NCBI RefSeq assembly: GCF_035046485.1
Contig: NC_085137.1
Coordinates: 339,936,505 to 340,000,504, forward strand
Direction of reading: 5' to 3'
Origin: Aedes albopictus
Taxonomy: Eukaryota > Arthropoda > Insecta > Diptera > Culicidae
DNA: 64,000 bases
Shown here: positions 11,969 through 20,355 of the stretch, piece after piece
How positions within the stretch are numbered: position 1 is the stretch's first letter
Layout of the letters: every line of letters begins with the position of its first letter
The notes under the pieces: model-generated
What the model saw: only the letters and a program-made list of their open reading frames with translations
Told to the model about the DNA's origin: nothing
Databases searched by the model: none
Position numbers and translations under genes: made by a program

Positions 11969-12499
11969 GTGGCTACGGTTAGGATAGCTCAGATCAATCT
12001 TCAGCACAAAAGAACAGCAACGATCAATCTTTGTAGACTTATGCAAAATGGTACAGCCCAAGTGGCGTTAGTCCAAGAACCTTACTTTCGTAAGGGGAAT
12101 TTCTATTTAGGAAACCTTGTGAATCCGGTGTTTGCTACTTTCAGTAAAAATGAAATGGCAAACTCACGTGTCATGCCTCGAGCATGTGTGCTTGTCAACA
12201 ACGCAATCGTTGCTACACTCATCTCTGAACTAACTACCAGAGATGTATGTGCTATCACAATAGATGTATCTGTTGGAAACCTCAACAGGAAATACGTTTA
12301 TTGTTCGGTTTATTTACCGCATGATGAACCATCCCCTACGGATGCTTTCAAGCAAGTCATTGCATACTGCACTTCAAAAGGCCTTCCGCTAATTGTTGGT
12401 AGTGATGCTAATGCTCACCATATAATCTGGGGCAGCTCAGACATCAATTTGAGAGGCTCCAGTTTGATGGAATACTTAAGTAGTACAGATCTTGGATTA
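11969..12499 (+). pseudogene. LOA-like ORF2, endonuclease domain, N-terminal part
   Basis: The frame opens with VRIAQINLQHKR, the usual start of an AP-endonuclease-like domain in this group, then LVQEP (the catalytic-region Glu), and later VGSDANAHH and WGSS, the expected Asp/Asn and downstream motifs. This domain nicks genomic DNA so that the RNA can be reverse transcribed at the target. The first codon of the open frame at 11,969 is GTG, so the true start is uncertain. The frame is cut at the codons for DLGL by the element at 12,500 and resumes at 13,178 with LNIGNRPTF; removing the insert and one TTA joins the codons exactly. Confidence 0.8.
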
Positions 12500-13177
12500 C
12501 ACTAGTTTACAGCATTTTTGAACTCGGTAAGCTGATGATCATTTTTGGTGTAGAATCATGCCCTGAGTTCGAAAACGCGAAAGAAAAAAATTACAGTAGA
12601 GCGGAAATTTTTTCGACTTTCCATACAAGGTTGATGATTTGAAATCGATTTTTGTTCTATTTTTAAGCAAAGTCGCCCACTTCAAACATCTCATCCTCTG
12701 TAATCAATGCTCCGATTGAGCTGAAATTTTTACTGTAACTCGCCTACATATGATATGTCAAATAAACGTCGAGAAAGAATTTTTAGGTAGGTTTTTTCTT
12801 ATTGAAAAAAAATACATTTCTTTAAAAAATTTTGGGAATTTTGCTAAAATTTAAGAAGATTGTCCCTAAAACTCGCCAATATCTTGAATTTCATTAATCT
12901 GACGCAAAACCTGTATTCAGATGATCGAATTGTATTGTATTCAGCTTTTAATTTATGGAAAAAGTTTTAAAATTGGTTGAACAAAACGCAATATATTTGA
13001 ATTTTAGTAAATTACATATTTTGAAAAGTTGCAAAACTCGATACTGAGCTAAAAATCAAAAACTGTTCTACTTAAAATTTTTTGAAGGTCGGTTTCGAAA
13101 TCAGCACTAAATTGTGCTTCAAAAATTTTGGTTGTTGACAGAAGTTCACGACTTTCGTTTTATTTTGTAAACTTGTG
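12500..13177. mobile_element. TTA-flanked TIR element inserted in the LOA endonuclease
   Basis: The insert begins CACTAGTTTACAG and ends TTTTGTAAACTTGTG, giving short imperfect inverted ends (CACNAGTTTACA). TTA lies on both sides (12,497-12,499 and 13,178-13,180). Deleting 678 bp plus one TTA restores an uninterrupted endonuclease frame, so the borders are secure. A 3-bp TWA duplication is the rule for PIF/Harbinger elements, but the ends do not match a family I know. No transposase frame is present. Confidence 0.8.
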
Positions 13178-13180
13178 TTA

Positions 13181-13870
13181 CTTAACATAGGCAACCGCCC
13201 AACCTTCATGGTATCTGGTAGAGAGGAAGTGTTAGACATAACGCTTTGCTCTAGCAGAATTAGTCATGAGCTGACCAATTGGCATGTGTCAGATGAAGAA
13301 TCTTTATCTGACCATCGTTACATCTTGTTTGAACATGTGAATGTTACTTCGCAAACTTTGCGTTTCAGGAATCCCCGGTCAACCAACTGGGATCTCTTTA
13401 TCGATTTGGTTGCAGCCAAATTTTTTGGATACTCACCATCAATTGACACTCCAAGTGATTTAGATGATGCCGTTGATACTACAACGGCCTTCATCATGGA
13501 AGCTTTTGAAGAAGCCTGCCCTCTGCGGTCTGTGAAGACCACAAGAGGAACCCCTTGGTGGAACTCCGATCTGGCGAAGCTCAGGAAACAATGTAGAAAG
13601 AGTTGGAACAGACGACGTTCGGCTGGATCGGAGGCTTTCAGGTCGGCTCGCAAGGCCTACCAGAAAGTTCTTCGGTCTGCTGAACGATCCGGCTGGAAAA
13701 AAAATTGTACAAATTTGTCCAGTTTGAGTAAAGTCAGTTTGTTAAACAAAATCTTTGCGAAATGTAAAGATTTCCGAGTGAACGAACTTTGTTTGCCAAA
13801 TGGCGATTTCACTGATAAGGAAGCTCTGGAATGCTTTTTAGCACACACTTCCCTGGATGTGTGGATATAA
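13181..13870 (+). pseudogene. LOA-like ORF2, end of endonuclease and linker
   Basis: This is the continuation of the endonuclease: ...LDITLCS...SDHRYILF, where the SDH triad is the conserved C-terminal catalytic motif of APE-type endonucleases. It is followed by a Lys/Arg-rich linker (TPWWNSDLAKLRKQCRKSWN) that is typical between endonuclease and RT. The frame ends at 13,868-13,870 where the copy is damaged; about 125 bp further on the RT begins in another frame. Confidence 0.75.
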
Positions 13871-13994
13871 CTTCTTCGGATGAACCTAGTGTCTTTTCTA
13901 GCTTCTGATCGGAGTATCATAACTATAGAATTCTATTGAGTGGGCACTAAATAGCTTTGCTAGTTTCAAATTTCCTTGGGCAGATTATCCTATT

Positions 13995-15089
13995 TTGCTT
14001 CAGAAAGGATTTGATTATTTCAAACACGTTTTGAAAAAACTACTTGTTTGCAGTTTTGCCACAGGGTATGTTCCCAAATCCTGGCGAAACATTACTGTGA
14101 AGTTTATTCCGAAAGTGGGTCGTGCTTCGTATGAAGAAACAAAGAGTTTCAGACCTATCAGTTTGACCTCTTTTCTTCTGAAATGCTTAGAACGTAATGT
14201 CCATCGTCACATCCGTGATGTTCATCTGGCCAACGTGCCTCATCATGTGAACCAACATGCCTACCAATCTGGTAAGTCCACTGTGAATCTCTTGCACAAG
14301 GTTGTTTACGAGAAGGCATTCACTCAAAAGCAATCTTGTTTGGGTATTTTTTTTAGGTATCGAGGGTGTCTTTGACAATGTGCCTTATCGAGTTCATATA
14401 GGAAGCCGCACGGAGTCATGGTTTATCTCCAATAATTTCCAATTGGATTCACCAAATGCTCAAAAACCGATATCTCTTCACGATATTGCGTCTAGCAGCG
14501 ATTCTGAAAATGAGTGTTTGTGGATGCCCCCAAGGGGGAGTCTTATCACCGCTTTCGTGGAATCTCGTAGTAGATACGCTATTGAGGCCACTCAATAATA
14601 GCGGTTTTCCTACTTATGGTTTCGCCGACGACTACCTAACATTGTTAGTCGGTATGTGCATCAGCACCCTTTTCGACCTGATGCAAAACGCTCTTCAGGT
14701 AGTTGAGGGTTGGTGTCGCCAATATGGCCTTTCGGTAAGTCCGAGTAAAACATCTATTGTTCTTTTCACGGAAAAGCAAAACTGTAATGGTGTTCGACCT
14801 TTGCTTCTCTTTGATTCTGAATTCGATGTGACTGAACAGGTAAAGCGCGTTGTAGTTTTTCTTGATTCCAAGCTTTTCTGAACACCTAACATTGAGTTCA
14901 GAATCAAAAAAGCTTGTATGGCCTTCGGAAAATGCCGTTGAACCTTTGGTACAACTTGGGGTCTTAAACCCAAGTATATCAAATGGATTTACACGACTGT
15001 TGTTCGACCAATATTGGCCTATGGATGTCTTGTGTGGTGGCAGATGGGCGAAGTGAGAACGATCCAAACAATCAAAATTAGGTCATCTC
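13995..15089 (+). pseudogene. LOA-like ORF2, reverse transcriptase domain
   Basis: RT motifs appear in order across shifted frames: YVPKSWRNITVKFIPKVG and FRPISLTSFLLKCLER (finger region) at 14,067-14,200; an area around 14,350 where the first catalytic Asp should be but is disrupted by frameshift; GCPQGGVLSPLSWNLVVDTL near 14,522-14,580; and YGFADDY, the catalytic double Asp, near 14,617-14,640. Thumb-region sequence follows (WCRQYGLSVSPSKTSIVLFT), and KWIYTTVVRPILAYGCLVWW can be read in a third frame near 14,980-15,045. At least three frameshifts make it non-functional. Homology is lost after about 15,089, where foreign DNA begins. Confidence 0.8.
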
Positions 15090-15277
15090 CTCGCCCGCCA
15101 AAACTGGCAGCCAAACGGAGTAGGGATCACGTCCGGCCTACCTGCGTACAATTTACGTACGATCGGGCAGAGTACCGGACCGCCGACACTCCCCCTCCGC
15201 ACCTATAGACCGGCGAACGATAAGGAGAGCGCGACGTCGACGATTGGCCACGATAAGGCACCGACAACGAAGAAAAC
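15090..15277. other. Left part of an unidentified insert in the LOA element
   Basis: Sequence between the end of the RT homology and the hAT foldback. Together with 16,046-16,175 and 16,649-17,024 it forms an insert of about 800 bp once its own insertions are removed. CTCG is the only short repeat I see at the two junctions. It could be a solo LTR, but I found no TG...CA ends. Confidence 0.35.
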
Positions 15278-15285
15278 CTGCGCAG

Positions 15286-16037
15286 TAGGGTGGCCCACAC
15301 TTATATGAAAAACAAAAATTTCGAAAAATACCAAATCTTACCTCCTAAATCAGTTGTTTTGGACTCCCAGAAGCTACGTTCAAAATTTGAGCAAAATCGG
15401 TTGAGCCTAAGGGGGCGCTCAAAACGCTTGAAGTTTGTATGGGAAAACTTGACCAAATGTATGCAGAAATTTTAAGTTTTCAAATTTTGCCGCTAGGTGG
15501 CGCTGTTAGCGTTCAATAAATAAACCCTTTGGTATTATTGTAGGTGACCATATGCCAGAGAACTTTGTCGAAGACCGCGAAGTGATCCGACGGCCGTGAA
15601 AAAAGTAATACCCTAGGCAAAGGAAGGCAAAGTATTGAGATTTCATTATTGATATTATTCCTTTACATGTATTGGAAAAATAATAATAAAGTTTATCCTC
15701 ACTTTTCTTAAAGTACAACTTTTTTCACAGACGTTTGATCACTTTGTGGTCTTCGACAAAGTTGTTTGGCATATAGTCACATACAATAATACCAAAGGGT
15801 TTGATTATTGAACGCTTACAGCGCCACCTAGCGACAAAATTCGAAAACTTAAAATTTCTGCATACATTTGGCCAAGTTTTCCCATACAAATTTTAAGCGT
15901 TTTGAGCGCCCCCTTAGGCTCAACCGATTTTGCTCAAATTTTGAACGTAGCTCTGGGAGTCCAAAACAACTGATTGAGGAGGTAAGACTTGGCATTTTTC
16001 GAAATTTTTGTTTTTCATATAAGTGTGGGCCACCTTA
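15286..16037. mobile_element. hAT-like foldback element, TSD CTGCGCAG
   Basis: A long hairpin: the left arm from TAGGGTGGCCCACACTTATA is matched by its complement at the right end for about 270 bp with high identity. The octamer CTGCGCAG lies at both borders (15,278-15,285 and 16,038-16,045), fits nTnnnnAn, and is itself palindromic. The centre carries no transposase. Foldback elements of this shape are non-autonomous. Confidence 0.8.
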
Positions 16038-16068
16038 CTGCGCAGGTACGTTAATCATGGCCATGATA

Positions 16069-16091
16069 CACACACACAACACACACACACT
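16069..16091. repeat. AC microsatellite
   Basis: A tandem CA/AC run with one interruption. Confidence 0.85.
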
Positions 16092-16188
16092 TGACGAGCA
16101 TTTTTGTAAAATAATATACACTTTGGTGAATTCAATTGTCCGGATGTTTCAATTTGCGTTATTTCCCTTCCTGTTAAATTGACGATTA

Positions 16189-16635
16189 AGCCGGGGCTCG
16201 TGGCGTAGTGGCTACACGTTTGCTTCGTAAGCAGATGGTCATGGGTTCGAACCCAGCCCCGGTGCTCTTTCCCCCTGAGAGCAGCTGACACTGACCCTCT
16301 TCTGAGCCCATGGCTCAAATGAACCCGGATATTTGGACATCGGCAAACGGCAACCCATAATGGACCCTCAATCGGACTGGAAACAGAAACAACCAACAGC
16401 CACACATCAACATCCTCGTGCTCATCATTCTACCATGATAGGGTAGAGAGTGAAAGCAGCGCAACGCAACCAGTTCGATGTAGTACAATTAGAAATAGAA
16501 TACATTTAGGCGCTGTACAAAGTGTATGTACAGCTTCCAATTGGAATCGATCAAGCAGTGCCCAAGTGGACAATAGAGCTGTAAATTAGGTTAAATGATT
16601 GAAGAATAAAAAAAACATCAACATATTTAAAAAAA
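16189..16635 (+). mobile_element. tRNA-derived SINE with intact 13-bp TSD
   Basis: The 5' head is tRNA-like: CCGGGGC at 16,191-16,197 can pair with GCCCCGG about 60 bases on, an A box (TGGCGTAGTGG) and a B box (GGTTCGAACCC) are correctly spaced, and an anticodon-like loop TTCGTAA is present. A roughly 370-bp tRNA-unrelated body and an A-rich tail follow. The direct repeat AAATTGACGATTA lies at 16,176-16,188 and 16,636-16,648. Transcription would be by RNA polymerase III from the internal boxes, with mobilisation by a LINE in trans. It differs from the Feilai-type copy at 32.7 kb; I do not name the family. Confidence 0.8.
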
Positions 16636-17024
16636 AAATTGACGATTATCAAATAAATTCACTTTAAACACTATTCTTCGTTCGTTGTTCTTTGTTCAGT
16701 TTACAAAGTTCCGTAATTTGTAAGTTTCCGTTATTGATTCAGTTTTGATATTAGTTCTCGTGCGTTTAGGGTTTATATTTCGGCCAGCGACCGTTCGAGA
16801 AAGCCCTTGAGTGAAGAGTCGTCAATTTAGTCGGGCAAACTTTAGAATGAACCAGTGGTCTCTCGCTCGCGAGAGTGGCGCAAAAGCCACCGCGTTTTAG
16901 ATTCTCTCGTGCTTATTCGACGAGCGGTCGCGTCGTGTACTGAGTACACGCACCATGAAAAATGCACGCTTGTGGTACACAGCGTGAGCGCGGAATCGCT
17001 GCAGGTAGTCAAAGACGCGACTGC

Positions 17025-17905
17025 TCGAGGGTTAACTCCCACGGCAGCGCTCGAAGTTCTCTTTGACGTTACTCCACTACACATTCATTTCAAACAAGAA
17101 GCACATTCTCGCACTTACCGTCTACTGGAACTCAATTTACTAGAGGAAACTCCTGTGAACCACAGATCAACACACACCTCATTGTTTACACTGTCGGTGA
17201 ATTGAGACAAAGTTGTCCTTGATGCAAGTGATCTAACAGTTGCCTGTAATTTTCCATATAGGACATTTTCCACAAAATTCCCTTCCCAGGAAGAGTGGAC
17301 ATCTGGATATCTGGAAAGAAGTATTTCAGACGGCATCGTATGTTACACTGATGGCTCCCTTCTCGAAGGTCAAGCTGGTGCTGGTCTCTACTCTCGTGAG
17401 CTAAAGCTGCATCAGTCTTACTCACTTGGTAGACACTGCACCGTTTTTACGGCCGAAATCTTTGCTCTTATACCCCGGACAGACATGTGATACGAGTGTG
17501 ATTCCTGTACAACGGTACGCAGTGTCAAGAAAATTCTAACAAGATTGACTTGAACTGAGAGAATTTCCAGTATGGAACTCATTTCAAGCGCAATTGTACA
17601 GTGATTCTTGTATCACATGTGTGTCATAAGTATTATGTACGGAGTGCAATCAACTCTTCAGCAGCACGTAATGGGCAAAATAACATACTTCTGTTCAGAT
17701 AACCAGGCTGCTATTAAAGCACTTGCTTCGGCCATTCTGGATCAAATACAGTTATCGCTAGTCGAACTCAAATCGAGGAGCTGAACTCAGCAAGCTCTGT
17801 TCACCTTGTATGAGTACCTGGCCATTCTTCCATCGCTGGAAATGATTTGGCTGATGAGTTACCTCGAACTGGAGCATCACATGACTTCATAGACCCTGAG
17901 GACAA
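17025..17905 (+). pseudogene. LOA-like ORF2, C-terminal region with RNase H
   Basis: Homology resumes with TPTAALEVLFDVTPLHIHFK, the usual region between RT and RNase H. Then comes the RNase H domain: CYTDGSLLEGQAGAGLYS (first Asp), TAEIFAL (Glu), after the MITE CSDNQAAIKAL (second Asp), and GHSSIAGNDLADELPR with the last His/Asp. RNase H removes template RNA during second-strand synthesis. Stops occur near 17,214 and 17,810. The element is lost after about 17,905, before the expected C-terminus and 3' tail. Confidence 0.8.
17471..17632. mobile_element. 162-bp TTA-flanked MITE in the RNase H domain
   Basis: Ends pair as inverted repeats: left ACATGTGATACGAG with ATTCCTGTACAA following, right the same motif inverted (TTGTACAGTGATTCTTGTAT at 17,594-17,613). 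TTA duplications at 17,468-17,470 and 17,633-17,635. Removing the insert and one TTA rejoins the codons for EIFAL and MYGVQ. The same 3-bp duplication as the 12.5 kb element suggests a Harbinger-like source. Confidence 0.75.
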
Positions 17906-18986
17906 CGTGCCTCTGGAGCCGGCCTTTGGATACCTGATACGTGATAATACAATACAGTTGAGTTCAGTGGTCTGGAAACGTAGTGCGAATGTTGAAAGAA
18001 ACGATTCGGAAAACAATTTTCAGCAGTGAACGTTGACGTTCGAATTTTTGTTGACGGCTGCGAACGTGATAGCTGCATGCGGTGAAGAAGATCTGTGAGT
18101 CCAAAACGTTCCGAAAATCGTCCAAAACCAATAAAAGTGATGGTTTTTTTTCTGCTCAACGCTGGAGTAAAGCTGCCTATACCTTGTAAGGTATACAACG
18201 TGGAGAACATCAGTTTGTCGTTGTAAATACTACGTGAAAGAATTGCTCATTAATTAAAAGTATCAGAAATCTTTACAAATGTTATTTGTAGACTTACCAA
18301 TTATAGAGCATTACAAATGTCACAATCATGAATATGTTTGTTCTGTTGACGACCAAACTAGACATGGCATTTAGAAAATCATCAATCATAATTGGTTTTC
18401 CTGCATACATGTTTTCCAATATCATTCCTTGTACAAACAACGTTCTAGCTCCAGTCGGTAGCCTCGATTGATCCACCACGTAGTAACAAACAAGGTCGAC
18501 CAATCGTTTTAAGTACCCGTAAAGATTCGACCCAGCGAGTTCCGCTTGACATTGAATTTGTGCCTCGTCACGAAACAAACTTCAAACTGCAGCATCAGCA
18601 ACGCTACCGCACCGTCCGACATTGCGTGATCGAGTCACGCGTGCGTGACTTCAGCTCCAACCTAGAATCGACACATCTGACATGACTCATATTCAGAACC
18701 CCTCCACTCCCCTGTACCTCACTCGGACTTGGACTTGGAAGCCTTTCAGCTTCCACCGCATCGATCGACTGGGTGCCAATTTTTCGTCATGACAAGCGGA
18801 ACTTTTCTGCGAAGCCTGCCGCCGTGCCGCCGCACGGAACCTCCATGGACCAACCAACCGATCGACTCGCGCAGATGCAAATATTTTTCACGATCACGAT
18901 TTCCGGCCCCGTTGCGGTTGCACCGAACCGACCGAACCGGTTTTTGCCTTGCTAATCAGTCATCGCATCGCATCGCATCGCGCACC
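17906..18986. other. Unidentified sequence between two elements
   Basis: No retroelement homology continues past 17,905. A 95-codon minus-strand frame (18,294-18,578) is described separately. A CATCG pentanucleotide run lies at 18,961-18,980, directly next to the TIR element that follows. Confidence 0.4.
18294..18578 (-). CDS. Unrecognised minus-strand frame with a splice-donor-like end
   Basis: I do not recognise this frame (begins LFRDEAQIQCQAELAGSN, ends IVTFVMLYNW). Its amino-acid make-up is protein-like, with a hydrophobic stretch near the end. Immediately after the last sense codons the sequence reads TTG|GTAAGT, a near-consensus insect 5' splice site. No ATG starts it; an in-frame stop lies just upstream, and I found no convincing acceptor. 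It may be an exon remnant of a transposase or host gene, or chance. Confidence 0.2.
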   Translation of the reverse strand: MFRDEAQIQCQAELAGSNLYGYLKRLVDLVCYYVVDQSRLPTGARTLFVQGMILENMYAGKPIMIDDFLNAMSSLVVNRTNIFMIVTFVMLYNW

Positions 18987-18988
18987 TA

Positions 18989-20353
18989 CACGCTGAAAAA
19001 ACCGTTCCGAAAATTGTCCACATCGAGTCACGCATACTGGAACAACCGCGAACTCTTTTTACAAATATACACCATGAATAAAAATCACGGGATCAAGAAC
19101 ATTGTTCTGCTACATGCACGTAACGCCTCCGTAACGCAGTGCCTGACAGCAACAGCGGAACAACAATCTCAAAACCGTGATTTTTGTTCTTTCAACCGTT
19201 ATTTATATCACGGCACCAGGAACACAGTTCATGGTCTGCAATGGAAGGTTTGACATTTCAGGAGAAAAAATCACGGAAACTAAAACTAAGTTCCGAAAGC
19301 CGTGATTCTGTTAACGACAGGCAGAATTTCGTTCGTCATCAGCAAAAATATGCCGGAGGTAGCAGAAAACATTTTGAAAACAAGTGTGGCGAGCAGAAAT
19401 CAACCAATTTCAATGATTTTGACGATTAAAACCCAAGAGAAGTGTGCATAATCAAAATGCGACATATTTCCGATAATTGTGTTTGAATTTTTATTACAGA
19501 TTCGGCAATAACATTCACTTCCAAAATGAATATGCCGTCAGTGTTCCAGTTCCCGCTCACCGTCATATAAAACTGATCTTTATTGGTATGAATAGAAGTA
19601 AATGTGAGTAAATCTGTGCATAATAGGTGAAATTTCAAACCACGCACAGAAAAATTAAATCGTCTCGAAGACGTAGCGGATACCTAGGTTGTCCACTCCG
19701 TTGTTTTCCCGGACGGCACTTTTTCCCGATACTTGCAGTTGCTGCATGACAATCGGCGCCTCCTGTATCGCATTCACTGTGGCTGTACCACCGGAGTAGC
19801 CTGGAACTGGTTCCGAAGTGGATGTTGTTTCAGGCATTTCGCCGGATTGAAATTAAAGCAATGCAGCCAGGATTTCCTGTTCCGCAAACATTTTCGAATC
19901 TGTAATCAAACATTAGAATATAAGTTGTTTATTTTGAAATCTTTCTAAACATATAAAACAGATTTTCCACAAAAAATACGAGTAAAATGCTTACCGTCTC
20001 CAGTTTGCTGATCATTCAATTTTTTCTAACTTTTTTTTCTCAATGGAAGCGTTACAAAAAGTGACAGCGAGATACAACCATGAACTACGTTCGCGCCGTT
20101 CGCGTTAACGCGCACAAGATCACGTGTAATAAGTTTTTATATCACGAAGCCGTGATTTCGGTTCTTATATTCTAATGTGTAACGTGGGTTCGTAAATAGG
20201 CGTGAATGGTGTTCCTTGATATGGAAATAAATTCTTAAAATTGCGATGCGACAAATCATGGAAATGAGAACTATTTCACGATATCGAGGTAACCGACTGT
20301 TCCACTTAACATGATTTTTTGTTCACGACAAACGGAACGGATTTCTTAGCGTG
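18989..20353. mobile_element. TA-flanked TIR element with repeated CCGTGATT motifs
   Basis: Left end CACGCTGAAAAAACCGTTCC pairs with the right end, read on the other strand as CACGCTAAGAAATCCGTTCC. TA lies on both sides (18,987-18,988 and 20,354-20,355), as for Tc1/mariner-type insertions. Inside, CCGTGATT or its complement AATCACGG recurs at about 19,082, 19,170, 19,271, 19,300 and 20,150, with weaker relatives elsewhere. Two minus-strand frames and a small intron-like gap lie in the middle (separate entry). No DDE transposase is recognisable, so it is either non-autonomous or of an unfamiliar type. Confidence 0.6.
19655..20020 (-). pseudogene. Possible small spliced gene inside the TIR element
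   Basis: On the minus strand a frame runs MPETTSTSEPVPGYSGG... to GIRYVFETI and stops at 19,655. It extends upstream in frame as MFAEQEILAALL, then one TAA codon, then FQSGEMPETT. Just upstream lies ATTACAG, an acceptor-like end at 19,900-19,902, and 95 bases further a donor-like GACG|GTAAGC at 19,989-19,994. Joining them keeps the frame (NDQQTGD, then DSKMFAEQ). I see no known domain. One interior stop and another stop in the upstream exon suggest a decayed gene. The evidence is pattern-based only. Confidence 0.3.
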
Positions 20354-20355
20354 TA

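Larger units (their letters stand above)
11465..17905 (+). mobile_element. Decayed LOA/I-group non-LTR retrotransposon with nested insertions
   Basis: A single plus-strand retrotransposon can be followed through a 5' leader (about 11,465-11,968), an APE-type endonuclease, a linker, a reverse transcriptase and an RNase H domain that breaks off near 17,905. The domain order endonuclease-RT-RNase H and the RT/RNase H style fit the I group, and I favour the LOA clade (Lian-like elements of mosquitoes). It is interrupted by a TTA-flanked TIR element (12,500-13,177), an unexplained insert of about 1.9 kb (15,090-17,024) that itself contains a hAT foldback and a SINE, and a TTA-flanked MITE (17,471-17,632). 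Several frameshifts and stops show it is dead. The 5' boundary is approximate. Confidence 0.75.

Noticed and set aside
16189..16262. Free-standing tRNA gene
   Set aside because: The tRNA-like head is followed by a long body and A-rich tail and is enclosed by a 13-bp target duplication, so it is a SINE.
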